Assembly: GCF_001949145.1 (NCBI RefSeq)
Contig: NW_019091402.1
Location: 1,756,377 to 1,811,941 of the forward strand
Direction of reading: 5' to 3'
DNA: 55,565 nucleotides
Origin: Acanthaster planci
Lineage: Eukaryota; Echinodermata; Asteroidea; Valvatida; Acanthasteridae
This document shows, piece after piece, positions 34,301 to 46,200 of the stretch. How positions within the stretch are numbered: the first letter of the stretch is position 1; each line of letters begins with the position of its first letter. The notes beneath the pieces were generated by a model, which worked only from the letters and a program-made list of their open reading frames with translations, was not told the origin of the DNA and did not search any database. A program made the translations under genes and the position numbers.

Positions 34301-35567
34301 GGAATGGACTGGTTCCTTTGTGCCGTTCTTATCCATTGAGAATAGTATATTGTTGCAAGGTGTCTTTTATGTAACTAAGGAAAGGCTTGCCCCGAATCAC
34401 GAGGGATAGCAACAGTGGCTTTAGTATGGAGAATTCCACTTGTTATGTTCACATGAATTTAAAGAACACAGTGTACCAGATTTTATTCAAATCTAACTTG
34501 CAAAAGGCTATAAATTCTAAATCAATGAAGCAACAAGCTGGCTACAAATTAAAATCTAAATCCGTTAAGCATATTTACAGCAGGACCTATTCACAAATCA
34601 TATTTCAACAGTCTGGACAAAAGTTTTAGAAATGAAGTCTTATTTACATCACCTGCATGCCCTCCATATCATTTACAGTGTAAGGCCTTATCAAATAGTA
34701 ACAGGCTTACAAGTACATACTGTAGAGCTGTTTCTCTTGTGTTCATTGTGACAATGCCTTGGCTTTATCTTTCTGCCTCATATTCAATCACGAGTACACA
34801 TACGGTGGTGAATTAATTGCTGCAACAATCAGTCAAAAATCCCTTCCACTTGATTTGCCACAGTACACAGACGGAATGGGGCCATTTCATTTAAATGGTT
34901 TTGACTGATTGGCCGACTTTGTCAACAATGCATCTTCAGATCTCTGCACAGGAGGGTTAATCTGAATCATATAGTTGGCAAAGCCTCCATCAGGAAGTAT
35001 CACACAAACTTAAATTTCTAATAATTTTGGGAAGTCTGTGGATAATATTTACAGCAAGAAATAACATTTACATGTACTTGTAGGCCCAGTGTAGCCGAAG
35101 TTTGTGCAAAATGTCTCACTCAAACACGTCAAAAGGAGTTCCACTCAATGACAGCACGGAGGAATAAGAACACGTGTTCTTATTCCTCCATGGTAACAGT
35201 GATGCTCAAAGTTGAGCTTTTCAGAACAGCCCAGGCCTAGTCCGTCCACAATGTCCATCCATCCACCTGTGTGTTTTCCGTGTCACGTGCGCAAAAACAA
35301 TGATTTACTGACTCAACATAGTTTGAACTCAAACACCATTATGTCCTGTCCTTTTGACGCTCACCTGTGGAATATCTCGTGCGGAGCGCCGCTGTAGAAG
35401 AGTAGGGACGGCAGGCTGCCGACCAGCGGCAAGGCCAGCGGTCCAGGGGGGAGATTGGCCGGTCGCCTGCAGAGCCAACGCACGATAATAAAGACCGCAA
35501 CTCCGATGAGAACAGCTGTTGTGTCGGTCGCAGTAACACTCAAAGAAGGGACCCACCATGAGTTCAT
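31314..35567 (-). CDS. Cytochrome P450, CYP2 clan (gene B, CYP2U-like), complete, 4 coding exons
   Basis: Coding exons are 35365-35567, 33831-33997, 31955-32905 and 31314-31495, total 1,503 nt (500 aa), introns in phases 2, 1 and 1. The ATG at 35567 is chosen over an upstream TTG. An ER anchor is followed by PPGP (40-43). The C-helix has W133-RAQRR. The I-helix motif is AGTETS (307-312), ExxR is E364-V-Q-R367, and the PERF motif is PDRF (419-422). The haem loop is FCIGRRSCVG (438-447) with Cys445 as ligand. The segment GTLVLPNLWAL and the GEQLAKMELFLFF end resemble CYP2U/CYP2 proteins. A microsomal monooxygenase is inferred, substrate unknown. Introns 1, 2 and the last match classic CYP2 positions; the long third exon suggests loss of internal introns. 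Intron 1 carries a MITE (34148-34514) and a perfect palindrome. Confidence 0.93.
34148..34514. mobile_element. Palindromic MITE, copy 1 (P450 gene B intron 1)
   Basis: Arms of about 125 bp are inverted copies of each other: AATAAGCCACTTGCGATTTA, AATAAAATCTGGTACACTGT and CGTGATTCGGGGCAAGC on the left, and their reverse complements on the right. The central segment (ACCATCTCTGGAATGGACTG) is unpaired and lies in the opposite orientation to that of the copy at 37731-38099. Confidence 0.8.
35158..35189. other. Perfect 32-bp palindrome
   Basis: GGAGGAATAAGAACAC is followed directly by its exact reverse complement. The centre is CACGTG (E-box) inside AAGAACACGTGTTCTT, which resembles an inverted steroid-receptor half-site pair with a 2-bp instead of 3-bp spacer. 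It lies in intron 1 of P450 gene B. Confidence 0.85.
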
Positions 35568-35728
35568 ATCCAACCTTTAAAGTGGCGTACATTAGTTTTA
35601 TGCAACCTGTGGTGGGCAAATTATTCTAGAAAGATGACTCGTCAGGCCCCAAACAAAAGTTACAACAGGCCAGAGTGGCTCACTAATCTTGTCGGTGTTG
35701 CCAGAAAAAGTGCACAAGCACCATAAAT

Positions 35729-35744
35729 AGCGCCCTCTACTACT
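35729..35744 (-). promoter_or_regulatory. CTCF-like motif upstream of P450 gene B
   Basis: Read on the minus strand, AGTAGTAGAGGGCGCT matches about 12 of 14 positions of the CTCF core. It lies on the promoter side of the P450. Binding is inferred from motif only. Confidence 0.3.
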
Positions 35745-36804
35745 CCGAGAATACTCGGGGAGATGTTAGCGGCTTGGGAACTTTGACGCCGTCGTGAACG
35801 AAGACTAACAAGGCATAAGCTGATAAACTTTGGACGGAATCGGGAAAAAAGTAGCTAACGCTTTGAGAAAGGCAACAGAACTCGGATATGCAACCCCCTT
35901 CCGCCACTCAAAAGGAATTTCGCCTTCCAAATCTAAAAAAAGCACTAAAATTACCCAGAAAAGACTTTCTTTGTATACCTTTTTATAATCACTTTAATTA
36001 ATAAGGTCACTTTGAAACTTCAGGTGTGACACAAAACTTCTACAAAAACACATTCTATTTTCTAAATTTCAGTGGTCATTTGTTCCGATTCCAGCTCGCA
36101 AAGCGAGGTCTAAACACAAATCGAAAATAAAAGTGGACAACAGACATCTACAGTACCGTTTATTTATCCAATATTTTTATTTAACTAAACTCAAGAAATC
36201 ACTACCAACAAAATTAAAAATGCTTCAACATGATTTTATTACTTTCAGTTTCTTTCAGCTTTTTTTTAGTTTTGGACTGGATAAAACTTACTGCATTGCT
36301 ACAGACAACTTTAAAACACTGAATTTTTTATAACAAGAAAAATGGTCAAGCATGTGTACAGTGCACAAGATTACTTTATCCTCAGCAAGTTGTACAATAG
36401 AGAATAACAAAAATAATACCTTGAAAATAACCGGGATTTACTTTGAGAACGGTAAATTTACACTTAAGCTTTGGAAGCATGGAAACATTTGATTGGGGCT
36501 ACGGACAGTATTTCACTGGTCCCAAAATTAAACAAGCACTTGAAGTTACAAGTACTCACACAAAACACAGAGGGCTCACAATATTCAGGGAAGGACAGTG
36601 TGTGTTTCTGTACCAGTGTGTAATTTAACAATTTATTAGTATAGCATTGTGTTTAAAAATAAGACTCAAACATGACAACAAGAGGGGCGAGTGCACATTG
36701 AGGCCACTTTCACATTCTCTGCCTTAATTTCCAAGGGGGGTAGCAAGGGGGATTTCAAGAAATTACGTTCTAACCACTCCATGCAACAGGCAATCCGATT
36801 TCTT

Positions 36805-37047
36805 TGGCTGTTTTCCAATACTCAACTTCGTCTCCATCTAAGGCTTTGTTCCCAAAACCGATCCCCGATTGTGGGCCTAAAACATTTGAATTACATTGGA
36901 TTACTGTAATTTCTGGCTCTCTTGCATCTTATTTGATACTTTTTGGCACTATTAGACTAATTACTGAGCTCAAAGCTTTAAAGTCAGCTAGTTAAAAAAC
37001 AGTTGAAGCCTGAGACAGAGCCAAAGTTGAGTATTGGAAAACGACCC
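36805..37047. mobile_element. Inverted-repeat element, probably in the TPR 3' UTR
   Basis: TTGGCTGTTTTCCAATACTC and AACTTCGTCTCC at the left end are mirrored by GACAGAGCCAAAGTTGAGTA and TTGGAAAACGAC at the right. Arms are about 40 bp and the element about 245 bp, with no ORF. If transcribed with TPR it could form a long 3' UTR hairpin. Confidence 0.7.
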
Positions 37048-37211
37048 TAGTAACTCAATTTGTTTTTCTAAACCACAGCGCATGTAACCAAGGAACACTG
37101 GAGAACTTGGAAGTGTCAGAAGTTGGAGACTTCATCATGACGTTCAGTTTCTGACAGTTTTGTTTTTTTCTGACGGGATTTTTTCTCGTGTTGGGTCACC
37201 CTATGAGATAC

Positions 37212-40200
37212 TCAGAAGGGCGGCTGGCCTCGCCCTCTCGTAAACCGGCCTCCGCGACCACGAGCTGAAAAAAGAAACCAAATGCAGATTTTATTTCACA
37301 GTCTCCATAGCACAATTTTCACACCATATGTACATTAATAATTGGTAAGTGTAACCATAATGGAATTACACCTAGATCGGTTTTCCATATAAGTGAGCTA
37401 TATAAATCGTTGTATAAGACATGCTGGCAAAATGAGATGGAACTGGACACAGGCTGTAATGTAGAAAAATGGAAAAGAAACTGGTTTTTTTCTTGAATCC
37501 TCACATTTACGGAGGATTGTCATCTTTGATACATTTCAACGAAAAACTGTACAAAATAAAGAGATGTTAAAGAGAAGGCATTATTAAACGAGGGGTAAGC
37601 TGAGGTTTTGACCCGAGGCACTCCACGAAACTCTGCTGCCATCTTGGAAAACCTCGAGGTAAACCTCCAGTCACCTCCTCTTTAATTTGCACTCTTCTTG
37701 ACAGCTCTTCATATGTGAAATGGGTGAGGTTTAATAAGCCTTTTGTGAGTTAAATTAGAATAAAATTTGGTACACTGAGTTCTTTAAATTCATGTGAACC
37801 CAACAATGTGAATTATCCAAACTAAAGACATTGCTGCTATACCTTGTGATTCGGAGCAAGCTTTTCCTCAGTAACGTAAGAGACGCCTTGCAACAATGCA
37901 CTGTTCTCAATGGAAAAGAAGGGCACAAAGGAACCAGTCCATTCCAGAGATGGTGGTCGCTATGCAAAAGCTTGCCCCGAATCACGAGGTATAGCAACAG
38001 TGTCTTTAGTCTGGGGAATTCAAACTGTTATGTTTATGTGCTACCAGATAACTCAGTGTGCCAGATTTTATTCAAACTTAACTCGTAAATGGCTTATTGA
38101 TCACCTTTGGGAAATAGGAATTAAATCAAAGAAAAAAGGAATCAAGATTCGGGTGGCAACTCACTTCCTGCATTTGCACCCCGCGGAAATGACCGCTGTA
38201 TGAACCGGCCACGGCTCCGGATGGCTGTGCCTCCCCGGGACTGCTGGGGGCGCTGTTGTGACTGGCCCGAGCCCGGCGAGTCTTGCCACACGATGCGCTT
38301 GGGCTTTGGGCGTTCCCCTTGACCTTTGACATGGATCATCAAAACAAAGCATGCATCAGTTTACCAAGTGACGGAGCTTGTCCACCTTCAAAATTAAGTC
38401 TGAAAAATCTGTACGCATTTACAAATTTAAGGATATTACCATAACAATGTTTTCTTTAGAGTTTAAAGTTATCTTTACTTTTGCTTTAACATTCAGCTCA
38501 TTTTATTCAACTTGATTTTTAAGTTCACTTTTGTAACTCAACAAACGACAATCTTTTAAAAAGCCAGTAAACCAGACAACTGGCCACATGGATGATCTAA
38601 GATTAATAAGTGACTGCCTTGTTTACATCTAACACACCCCAAGAACCAATGCACCACTGTTAAAGTATTGCAATATCTTCTCATACAACAAAGGCTTCTT
38701 CCAAAGTGTTCAATAGATAGATGTTCATGTCAATTGGCCCTCTACTGGACAATTCACTGACATCTGAGCTATAAACACATACCTATTACCTTAGCCCCTA
38801 TAGGAAATGTATGGCGTGCCTAACCTGATTCGGTGCTACCGCTTTGCTCCGGTCTGTCTCTGGATTCGGCCCCTTCGGCGCTCGGCACAGCACTCGTCGA
38901 TTCTTCGCCTTGGGACCTATGGGCAAATTTAGACAAGGAAAGTCACAGAATGCATCATGCAAAAGAATGCTACAGGAACTACAGAGCCAAAGGATACATC
39001 AAGTGACCTTACTGTTCATGGAGGATATAAATATGTGACTGATTTTCCCCAGAATGTGCACAAAAACCAACTTAGAGCTGCTAAGCACAGAAGCTTGCTG
39101 TGGCCGGAAAACGTATACTCTTGCACAATTTCCATTAGTCCACGACAATTGGGAAAACAAATCTTAACATTTCCTATTGCATGAGTTCTGTGCACAGGCT
39201 GACGAGAATGACAACTTAAACTGTTAGTGACAGTTACAGTAAAACCCTAGATTAGACTTATGATTAGACTTGATAAGATTTGCACCTGCATCTTTAACCT
39301 ACCTGCCAAGTGTCACAAAGAGTAGATATGAGGATACAGAGAGGTATTAAACTGTCTTGAAAGTAGTTAACTGTTCCTTAAACAGGCGGACATGGATGAA
39401 GGCATGAACTACATGTACATGGCTGTAAAACCCTTTGCACTGAGACTTCAAAAAACAACTTGCATAAAGATGTCTATATGCCAAGTATCAATGAGGTTGA
39501 CTGCGGGTCAGCCGAGATCTGAAGGATAGAATTCCCTGACCATGACGTCTTTAACACCAGCCTTTCCGAGGGTTAACGACTGCCCCAACTCACCTCTGGG
39601 GTTCAGCAGTTGGCAGGGTGACCTGCTCCTCGCTGCTGGTGTCGGGCGGGGCAGGCGACGACTGCGGCACCTCGCTGGGCAGGGTGTCTGGCTCGTCCTG
39701 GTCCCCGGCCCCCTGCTGCTGTTGCTGCTGCAGCTGCGGCGGACCGGGTTCGCTGGAGGTGGCCGGCACGGAGCGGGACGTGTCCTGACTGGCCGGGGAC
39801 GAGTCCTGGGCCTGGCTGGAGGGGCTGGACGTCAGGACCGTCGCTGAAGAACGCAAGCAAGAAACCCAAACTGGGATTCAGAATTACGGAATGCCATAAT
39901 GCCGAACTTCAATATCCGAAAAAACTCCAAAACGTGAACACTAATTCCCATTAAATCGGAACCGTCGGTACATGTAGGTATGCTATTCCAAGAGATTATC
40001 TGTCGCACCTGGGGCGTGCGTTTGCAGGGGCGTGGTCGGCACACTGCGACCCCCATCTTCGTCTCCTCCAAGAAGGTTGATGCGAGTATCATCCAAACCT
40101 AGATCTGGAGAACAGGGCACAGTGCAAGGAGATCAAAATCAAAAGCACTCATAAAATCACAGGAACACCCTTTCCCCATCCAAATCAAGTGCATTTGTCA

Positions 40201-43200
40201 CGCCACCCAAGCCGCATACTTGCACAATGAAAATCACCATCCCAATAAATATCTGGGGTGGCCTTCCCTGCTTAACACATACATCTGTGGCAAAACCTGA
40301 AAACGTGAGTCACGAATCCTCACAGCTATCTTTGAGGTTTCCGAGCTTTTAAAGCGGATCAAGCATGACAACAAATTATTCACTCACATCTATACCTATG
40401 AGTTCTGGGTACTAAACTGAGCGACATATCAAAATAAAGGGCTTGAAAGGATATTTCTGTTGCAAGAAAAGACAGCAAGTGATAGAAAGTATCTATTCAA
40501 GACTCTGGAGATTAAATAAGAATTTCAAGAAAACTTTCATTTGGTTTAAATGGAATAAAGTCCACTGGAGCGGATACTGATTTCGAGAAAAAAATAAAAC
40601 AAATCTAAAAAGTAAGAGGGCTTGATAATTTGTGTTAGCAGATCTGATGAGTTGATCCTAACTGAGCTCGACATGAGCAAAATCTTTCAGAAAGACTCCA
40701 TTTTGGGTCAACACGTCAGGCCTCCTAACTTTAGAGAAGTGGAGATTTCAGGTCACTGTAGTCAGCAGTCTGGATGCAGCAGTTCGTGCATTGCGCACTT
40801 CTGAAGAAACAAGCTCCGATAAAGAAGTAACAATAGCAATCTCTGATCCATTTGTGGTCTTAGAATAAGAACCTACCTCCCTGGGTAGCTAGCTGGGCTA
40901 GAGCTGGGGCCATGGAGCGCGACGGCTCCGAGTCCGAGCCGCCAAAGTGGAACCTCCCTTGGAGGAGAGGGGAGCTACGAAAAAGCAAAAACACCAGAGA
41001 GTATCCGTTCATTTAAAACTAAATCAAACACTTCAAGGAACATAATTTCCAAAATTAAAGCCAATGTTGCCTTACAGATGAATCCAGGCACTTTAATAAC
41101 TCCTTTTATAAAAAATACTGATCTTGTTTTTCAGATCAACAGCTGGCAAAATACCTGCGGCATTAAGGTGGGGTGGGGGGGTTGATGAATGATCCCAGGC
41201 ATGGATTTGTTTTCCATTGCACAAGCCAAAGTTTTGCAGCAATGCTACCCCAGCAAAAGGGAACAGGCTTTCATCACAATAAATTATTATTATTATTGTC
41301 ATTTTTGGCATTGACAGCAGAAATTCCTCAACTGAGCGCCCTAGGCACTGTAAGCTTGCAATCCTTGAAGAAACCTGTAGACTAGAGACAATGAGAAGCA
41401 GTTACAGTTTAGAGGTGGGAGGAAAACCCGGGTGGGGGGGATATTCTGGGTAAAATCCACGTAATTAGGTAGGGACTGAAAACTCAATCCACATGTGAAC
41501 TGAGCTGGGAATTGAACCCAAGGGTCAGGTTGCTAGAGATTAACCTACTATAAAACCTGTTTTTCCTCGTCAATTTACAAATAAGTCCTTTCTTGACATA
41601 TCAGTCTTACTGCATCATACTGATATGGGCAGGTTCAGCAGGTTTTAACGTAGCATTGGCTAAAACTTTTTTTGGGGGTTTAAATGCTTCTTACTTGATT
41701 GCCTCGGCGAAGCCGTCTGTCCTGCGCGGCACGAACAGGGTGGGTGTGCTTGGCACCTGGCGGTCGTCTCCGATGTCATCGAAGGGCGCCCCAGCTCCAA
41801 CAAACATCGGGGCCCGGCCGAGCGATGCCAGGCGCTGTCTGGGTACGTTGGCATGCTGCGTGGCCGAGGAGAGATGGAAGAGGGATGAGCTCATTTTACA
41901 CAGAAAGGTTTAGAAAAAAATTTCTGGATGGATGTGGAAGAGGAATAGAAAGCAATGACTTCTGTGCAGCTGTGAGGACTTCGTTTCAAGACTTCTTACA
42001 AATCATGGAGTCTAAAATCACATCTCAAGCTTCAAATGTAATTAGTTACAAAAGCATTCCTGTTACTGCTCACAATGTCATGAATGTGACCTCCACTGTG
42101 ATTTGAACAAGGCATAAATTCATTCAGTGTGTTTTTAAAAAAGTTGAATTATGTTTTTTTCAAATCCTAATCTAATCCAAAGATGTAAAGCGATTTCAGA
42201 GGTTACTCATATGTTATGAGGATGCTTCGAGGACATTATTTCCAGATGTCTTACACATCCACACCTGCGACACACCAGGAATGGAACCCAATCCATGTCC
42301 TTGTGATGTGAGGACACGGTCTTCAGAGTGCTATGAGGACATTGGAGGTGTTCATCTTCATTCTAAAGACCCATCTGGAATGGAACCCTGTGTCTGGAGA
42401 ACCTGAGATCTGAGGACTTAGAGTCCATGAGGCTTCCCTCTCAAGATGCTTAGAGGACATTATTTTCATGGATATCTTCTTACCCCTCTTTAGTAAGCAC
42501 CACCACCTCAAACCGAACTCCATGAATTGGCTGCTAGGCTGCTGATGAGGATATTATCAGGACATTGTTGTGAGGGACATCTCACATTTCATCCTTCAGT
42601 ACACCCACCTCAAATTGAGCCTTTTCTATTTGCATCAATCAACCGTGTGGTGTGAGGACTTGGCTACTAAGGTGCTGATGAGGACATTATCAGGACACTG
42701 TTGAGAGGGACATCTCACATATCATCCTTCAGTACACCCATGTCAAATTGAGTCTTTCCTACATGCATCAACCAACTGTGTGGCATGAGGACTTGGCTAC
42801 TGAGGTGCTGATGAGGACATTATCAGGACACTGTTGTGAGGGACATCTTTATAGATGTCCTCACTCAGCACACCTACCTGGAATGGCACCCTTTCAATCT
42901 GTGTCTCTTGCCCCTGGGAAGTGGGGACCTGGTCCCCTGGGGGTTCAACTCTCAGCTCTGGCATGGGCAAGCGCAGGGGTGGATGCTCTTCCATTGGCTG
43001 GCTCTGCTCCTGCTGATCGCTGGAGCCCACTTCCATCTCATTCTCCGCCCCTTCTGTCTCATCGTCCTCTGTCCATCAAAAAGCATTTCTTTTCAGAACC
43101 TGATATTTCTGGTTTGACATCTTAAACACATCGCAAGAACAGTGTGTCACCATGTTCACAGACCAATTCGAGGAGATGCCAACTGCGGTGGCATCGCACT

Positions 43201-46200
43201 TGACGCACACAACAGGTGTTTGTAATTTGCCAATTATTGGTCAAAGAGGCATGCAAAGTACACGTGCCACCTGTCCAAGAGCATAGTGGTACTGCAGTAA
43301 TGGCTTCCAATACTGCTCGTCCAAGTACACTTTTGCAGTGTTGAGAGGCAATTTTTTCAGCGCAACATGGGAATATTTGAGACCCACCATCCCAAAACCA
43401 GGCTGAAGTTGGTATTTGTGATGTTGGACAATTCCTCTTCGGCTTTTTTTAACACTTCAAAGTGATCCATGCGAAATCGAAATTCTGTCTGCAGAAAGCT
43501 TCTGACGGGTAATGATAGCTGCAAAACTCAAATGGAAATCTGAAAATGAAAAAAATGAAAAAAAAAACAGTGGAAAGTTCCACTATTTTAGGATTATGAA
43601 GTTACCTGCTTCAGCCTGGTTTAGGGATGGTGGGTCATTTCTTTCCTAAACATGGTCACACGGTACTCATTTGGCACCTGGCCACAAAGACAGTTTTTAC
43701 ACATCAGTTTTATGTATTTGATCGTTGGCTGAATGTTCGAAGGGTAGTTTCCCAAACCAAACACCATGGTTGTCTTGAAGACGCCTGAAATGATAAAGAT
43801 ATTTCAGATTCTGGGGAGAACACTCACCACTGATTTCCACCACCTCATCGTCGTCCATGACCTGATCCTCACTGTTCCCGCCTCTTTCTCCCTCCTCCTC
43901 TTGCTCCTCCATGGAGACCGCATCCTCCCCTTCGTCTTCATCCTCCATGTCCTCATCCGCATCCTCCCCATCTCCCTCCTTGAGTACAGACGTCAGAGAG
44001 ACGGGCAATGGAGATATGACAAAACAATCAGTACAGAGTACTGAAGTGTGATGTTATTTTGAACCAGGAAATGAACCAGCAAACAAATAGAGTACGCACG
44101 CGTGTTGGGTCCATGCGCCCGTTCTTGGGCGAACGCCTTTTTTACACATATAATTGAGAGCATGATGCATCCATGCGGATAACGCGAGTCCATCACATGT
44201 CCCCGGAAGTCCCTCCAAATCCATCATAAGGCATTCACTCTGAAGCCAAGTCAAAAAGCTTTTTCAAATGAACTGTGACAAAAGCATTCCTTTTTCTTCA
44301 TCTTTGTTTTTTCATTATTCACCCCACTGCTTAAGAATCCTTTCATGAAAAAAACCTGTCAACAGATTTGTCAGCAGACTTGTGTGAACGGTATTATCCA
44401 AACTTCGGGCAAAATTTGGAGTTGAGCTTATTCTAACACTGATGTTTATTCCCCAATATGACACCACACCTTTGCTGATGAATATGCAAATTTTAAACAT
44501 CATAAAAACCCCACAGGAACCAAGATGTCCCAAGACTCGCAAACTAAAATAATGAGAAATCTACTAAAATGGAACAGAAAGGTGTCTTTCCCAGGACTGA
44601 ATTCACACATTTTATCACAGTGGCCCTTTTAAGTTTTTGCAGATTGGTCGGACCGCTTACCCCGTAATCTAGCTCGCCCTCCACTGGGTACTCATCCTCA
44701 AAGTCTTCATAGTCTCCTGCCTCTCCTTCCTCATCCGCATCATCGCCAATGTCCTCCTCGTCTCCAGGCGACTGCTCATCCTCCTCATCCGACACATCGT
44801 CCTAAGAATATAAACAGGACAAAGTCACAGATGAGCACTGGCTCACCCGGATGCTGATGGGTGACAGCTCTAGGAACAAGCAGTCAGAAAAACCTTTCAG
44901 TCAAGTACTTTGAATTAAGTACTTCACAAGTATTTTTCAATAGATATCACAAGCACCATCACAACTACTTTCACAATATAAACAAAGGAATGTCTTTGTT
45001 AAAGTACATAAGAATAGCTGGTGGATTCTCCTTTGCCCCAGGTATTGGTGATAAATGTCGTAATATTGTGAAATACCTGTGAGGCAGCTCTGAGTACGTA
45101 TCAAGTACTTGGGTGCTTTCAAAGTACTCGACTGTAACACGTCATGATCCCCTAATAAACACTCACAGCTATCGGCAGACCCAGCATGTATTTTCCAGGT
45201 AATTCACAAATACTTTTGAAGTACTTGTGAAGCACTTTTGAGTACCTTTGAAGTGCTCGACTGAAACACGGACCCCCTAGTAAGCACTTGGCAGCAATCT
45301 CAAATCTTCTGTTGCTGGCAAATTGGCACACTGTGACTAACATTGGAAAGTTGTATGCATAAAATGAAGGAGCTCAGTAATACATGTAGCTTGTATCTTG
45401 AATTTAGAGGGAGGTCTTGCGATGATCTTCTCTTTTGGAGGTCTTGGGTTTTAAGAGGCTGCGACTATGACACTGCTCTGAGGTTAAGATTAAACTCACT
45501 TCATCACTGTCAACGACGATGACAACATCGTCATCGTCTTCCTCTTGTTCCTCGCCCTCGCCTGGCACGTCCAACCCTTCCTCTGGCTCCTCGTCCCCTT
45601 CAACCTCCGCCTCTCCCAAGGGTGGGGCGTCTTCCCCTTCGGCCTCCAGCAAACCCTCACCCGTCTCTTGTGCCGGCACCCGATCGTCTTCCGGCCCCGC
45701 TTCATCTTGTGCAGACTCATCTGTGCTGGTTGGGGGCACTCTCACACCACTGCCTGCCTCGTCTTCACCGGCGGGAGGCAGCGTAATCGTCTGCTGGAGG
45801 CTGGAGGTGGTCGTGTCGGCCTGGGTTGGGGACTGGGCAACAGGAGACAAAGGCTGGTCTGGCTGTTCAATCACTTGCTGCTGAAAGAAAAGTGAATTGG
45901 TACAGTCAACAATTTAAACAATAACGATCTCCAACCAGCCAATTTCCAACACCAGGGCCTATTGGAATTGGTTGGGATGATTACTGCACTAGCAAACTAG
46001 CTGTGTTTTATGTGGTCAGAATACAGCTTCCTCTCCATAGCCGATTGCAAAATAAATGTTACAAGCCGCCTGGGTTTCACCTACGGGGAGGATTAAATAT
46101 CTCCAAGTTCATCCCCTGTGAAGATTCCAAAAACTGCCTGTCTACTCAACCCAATTCTTCAAACTGACACCTAATGGTGCTCGCTAGGCCCATATTTACA

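Larger units (their letters stand above)
35568..37211. other. Intergenic: P450 gene B promoter side and TPR 3' UTR
   Basis: The P450 promoter side includes a CTCF-like motif at 35729-35744 about 165 bp upstream of the ATG. On the other side the TPR 3' UTR may end at a reverse AATAAA (36632-36637), about 575 nt after the stop. An inverted-repeat element sits at 36805-37047. Confidence 0.45.
37212..41855 (-). other. TPR: TPR C-terminal segment, S/T-rich with RG-rich end
   Basis: The exon at 41695-41855 holds the diagnostic [21 protein letters not shown] polyglutamine stretch of about seven residues occurs in 39594-39843. The last two exons give a basic tail ending in [18 protein letters not shown] repeats are typical arginine-methylation or RNA-contact sequences. 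Confidence 0.8.

Noticed and set aside
35568-35573. Upstream start two codons before the chosen ATG of P450 gene B
   Set aside because: The codon is TTG; the first in-frame ATG is at 35565-35567.
45519-45884. Serine-rich plus-strand ORF
   Set aside because: Antisense image of the TPR acidic exon (GAA/GAT codons read backwards as TTC/ATC-type runs); not an independent gene.
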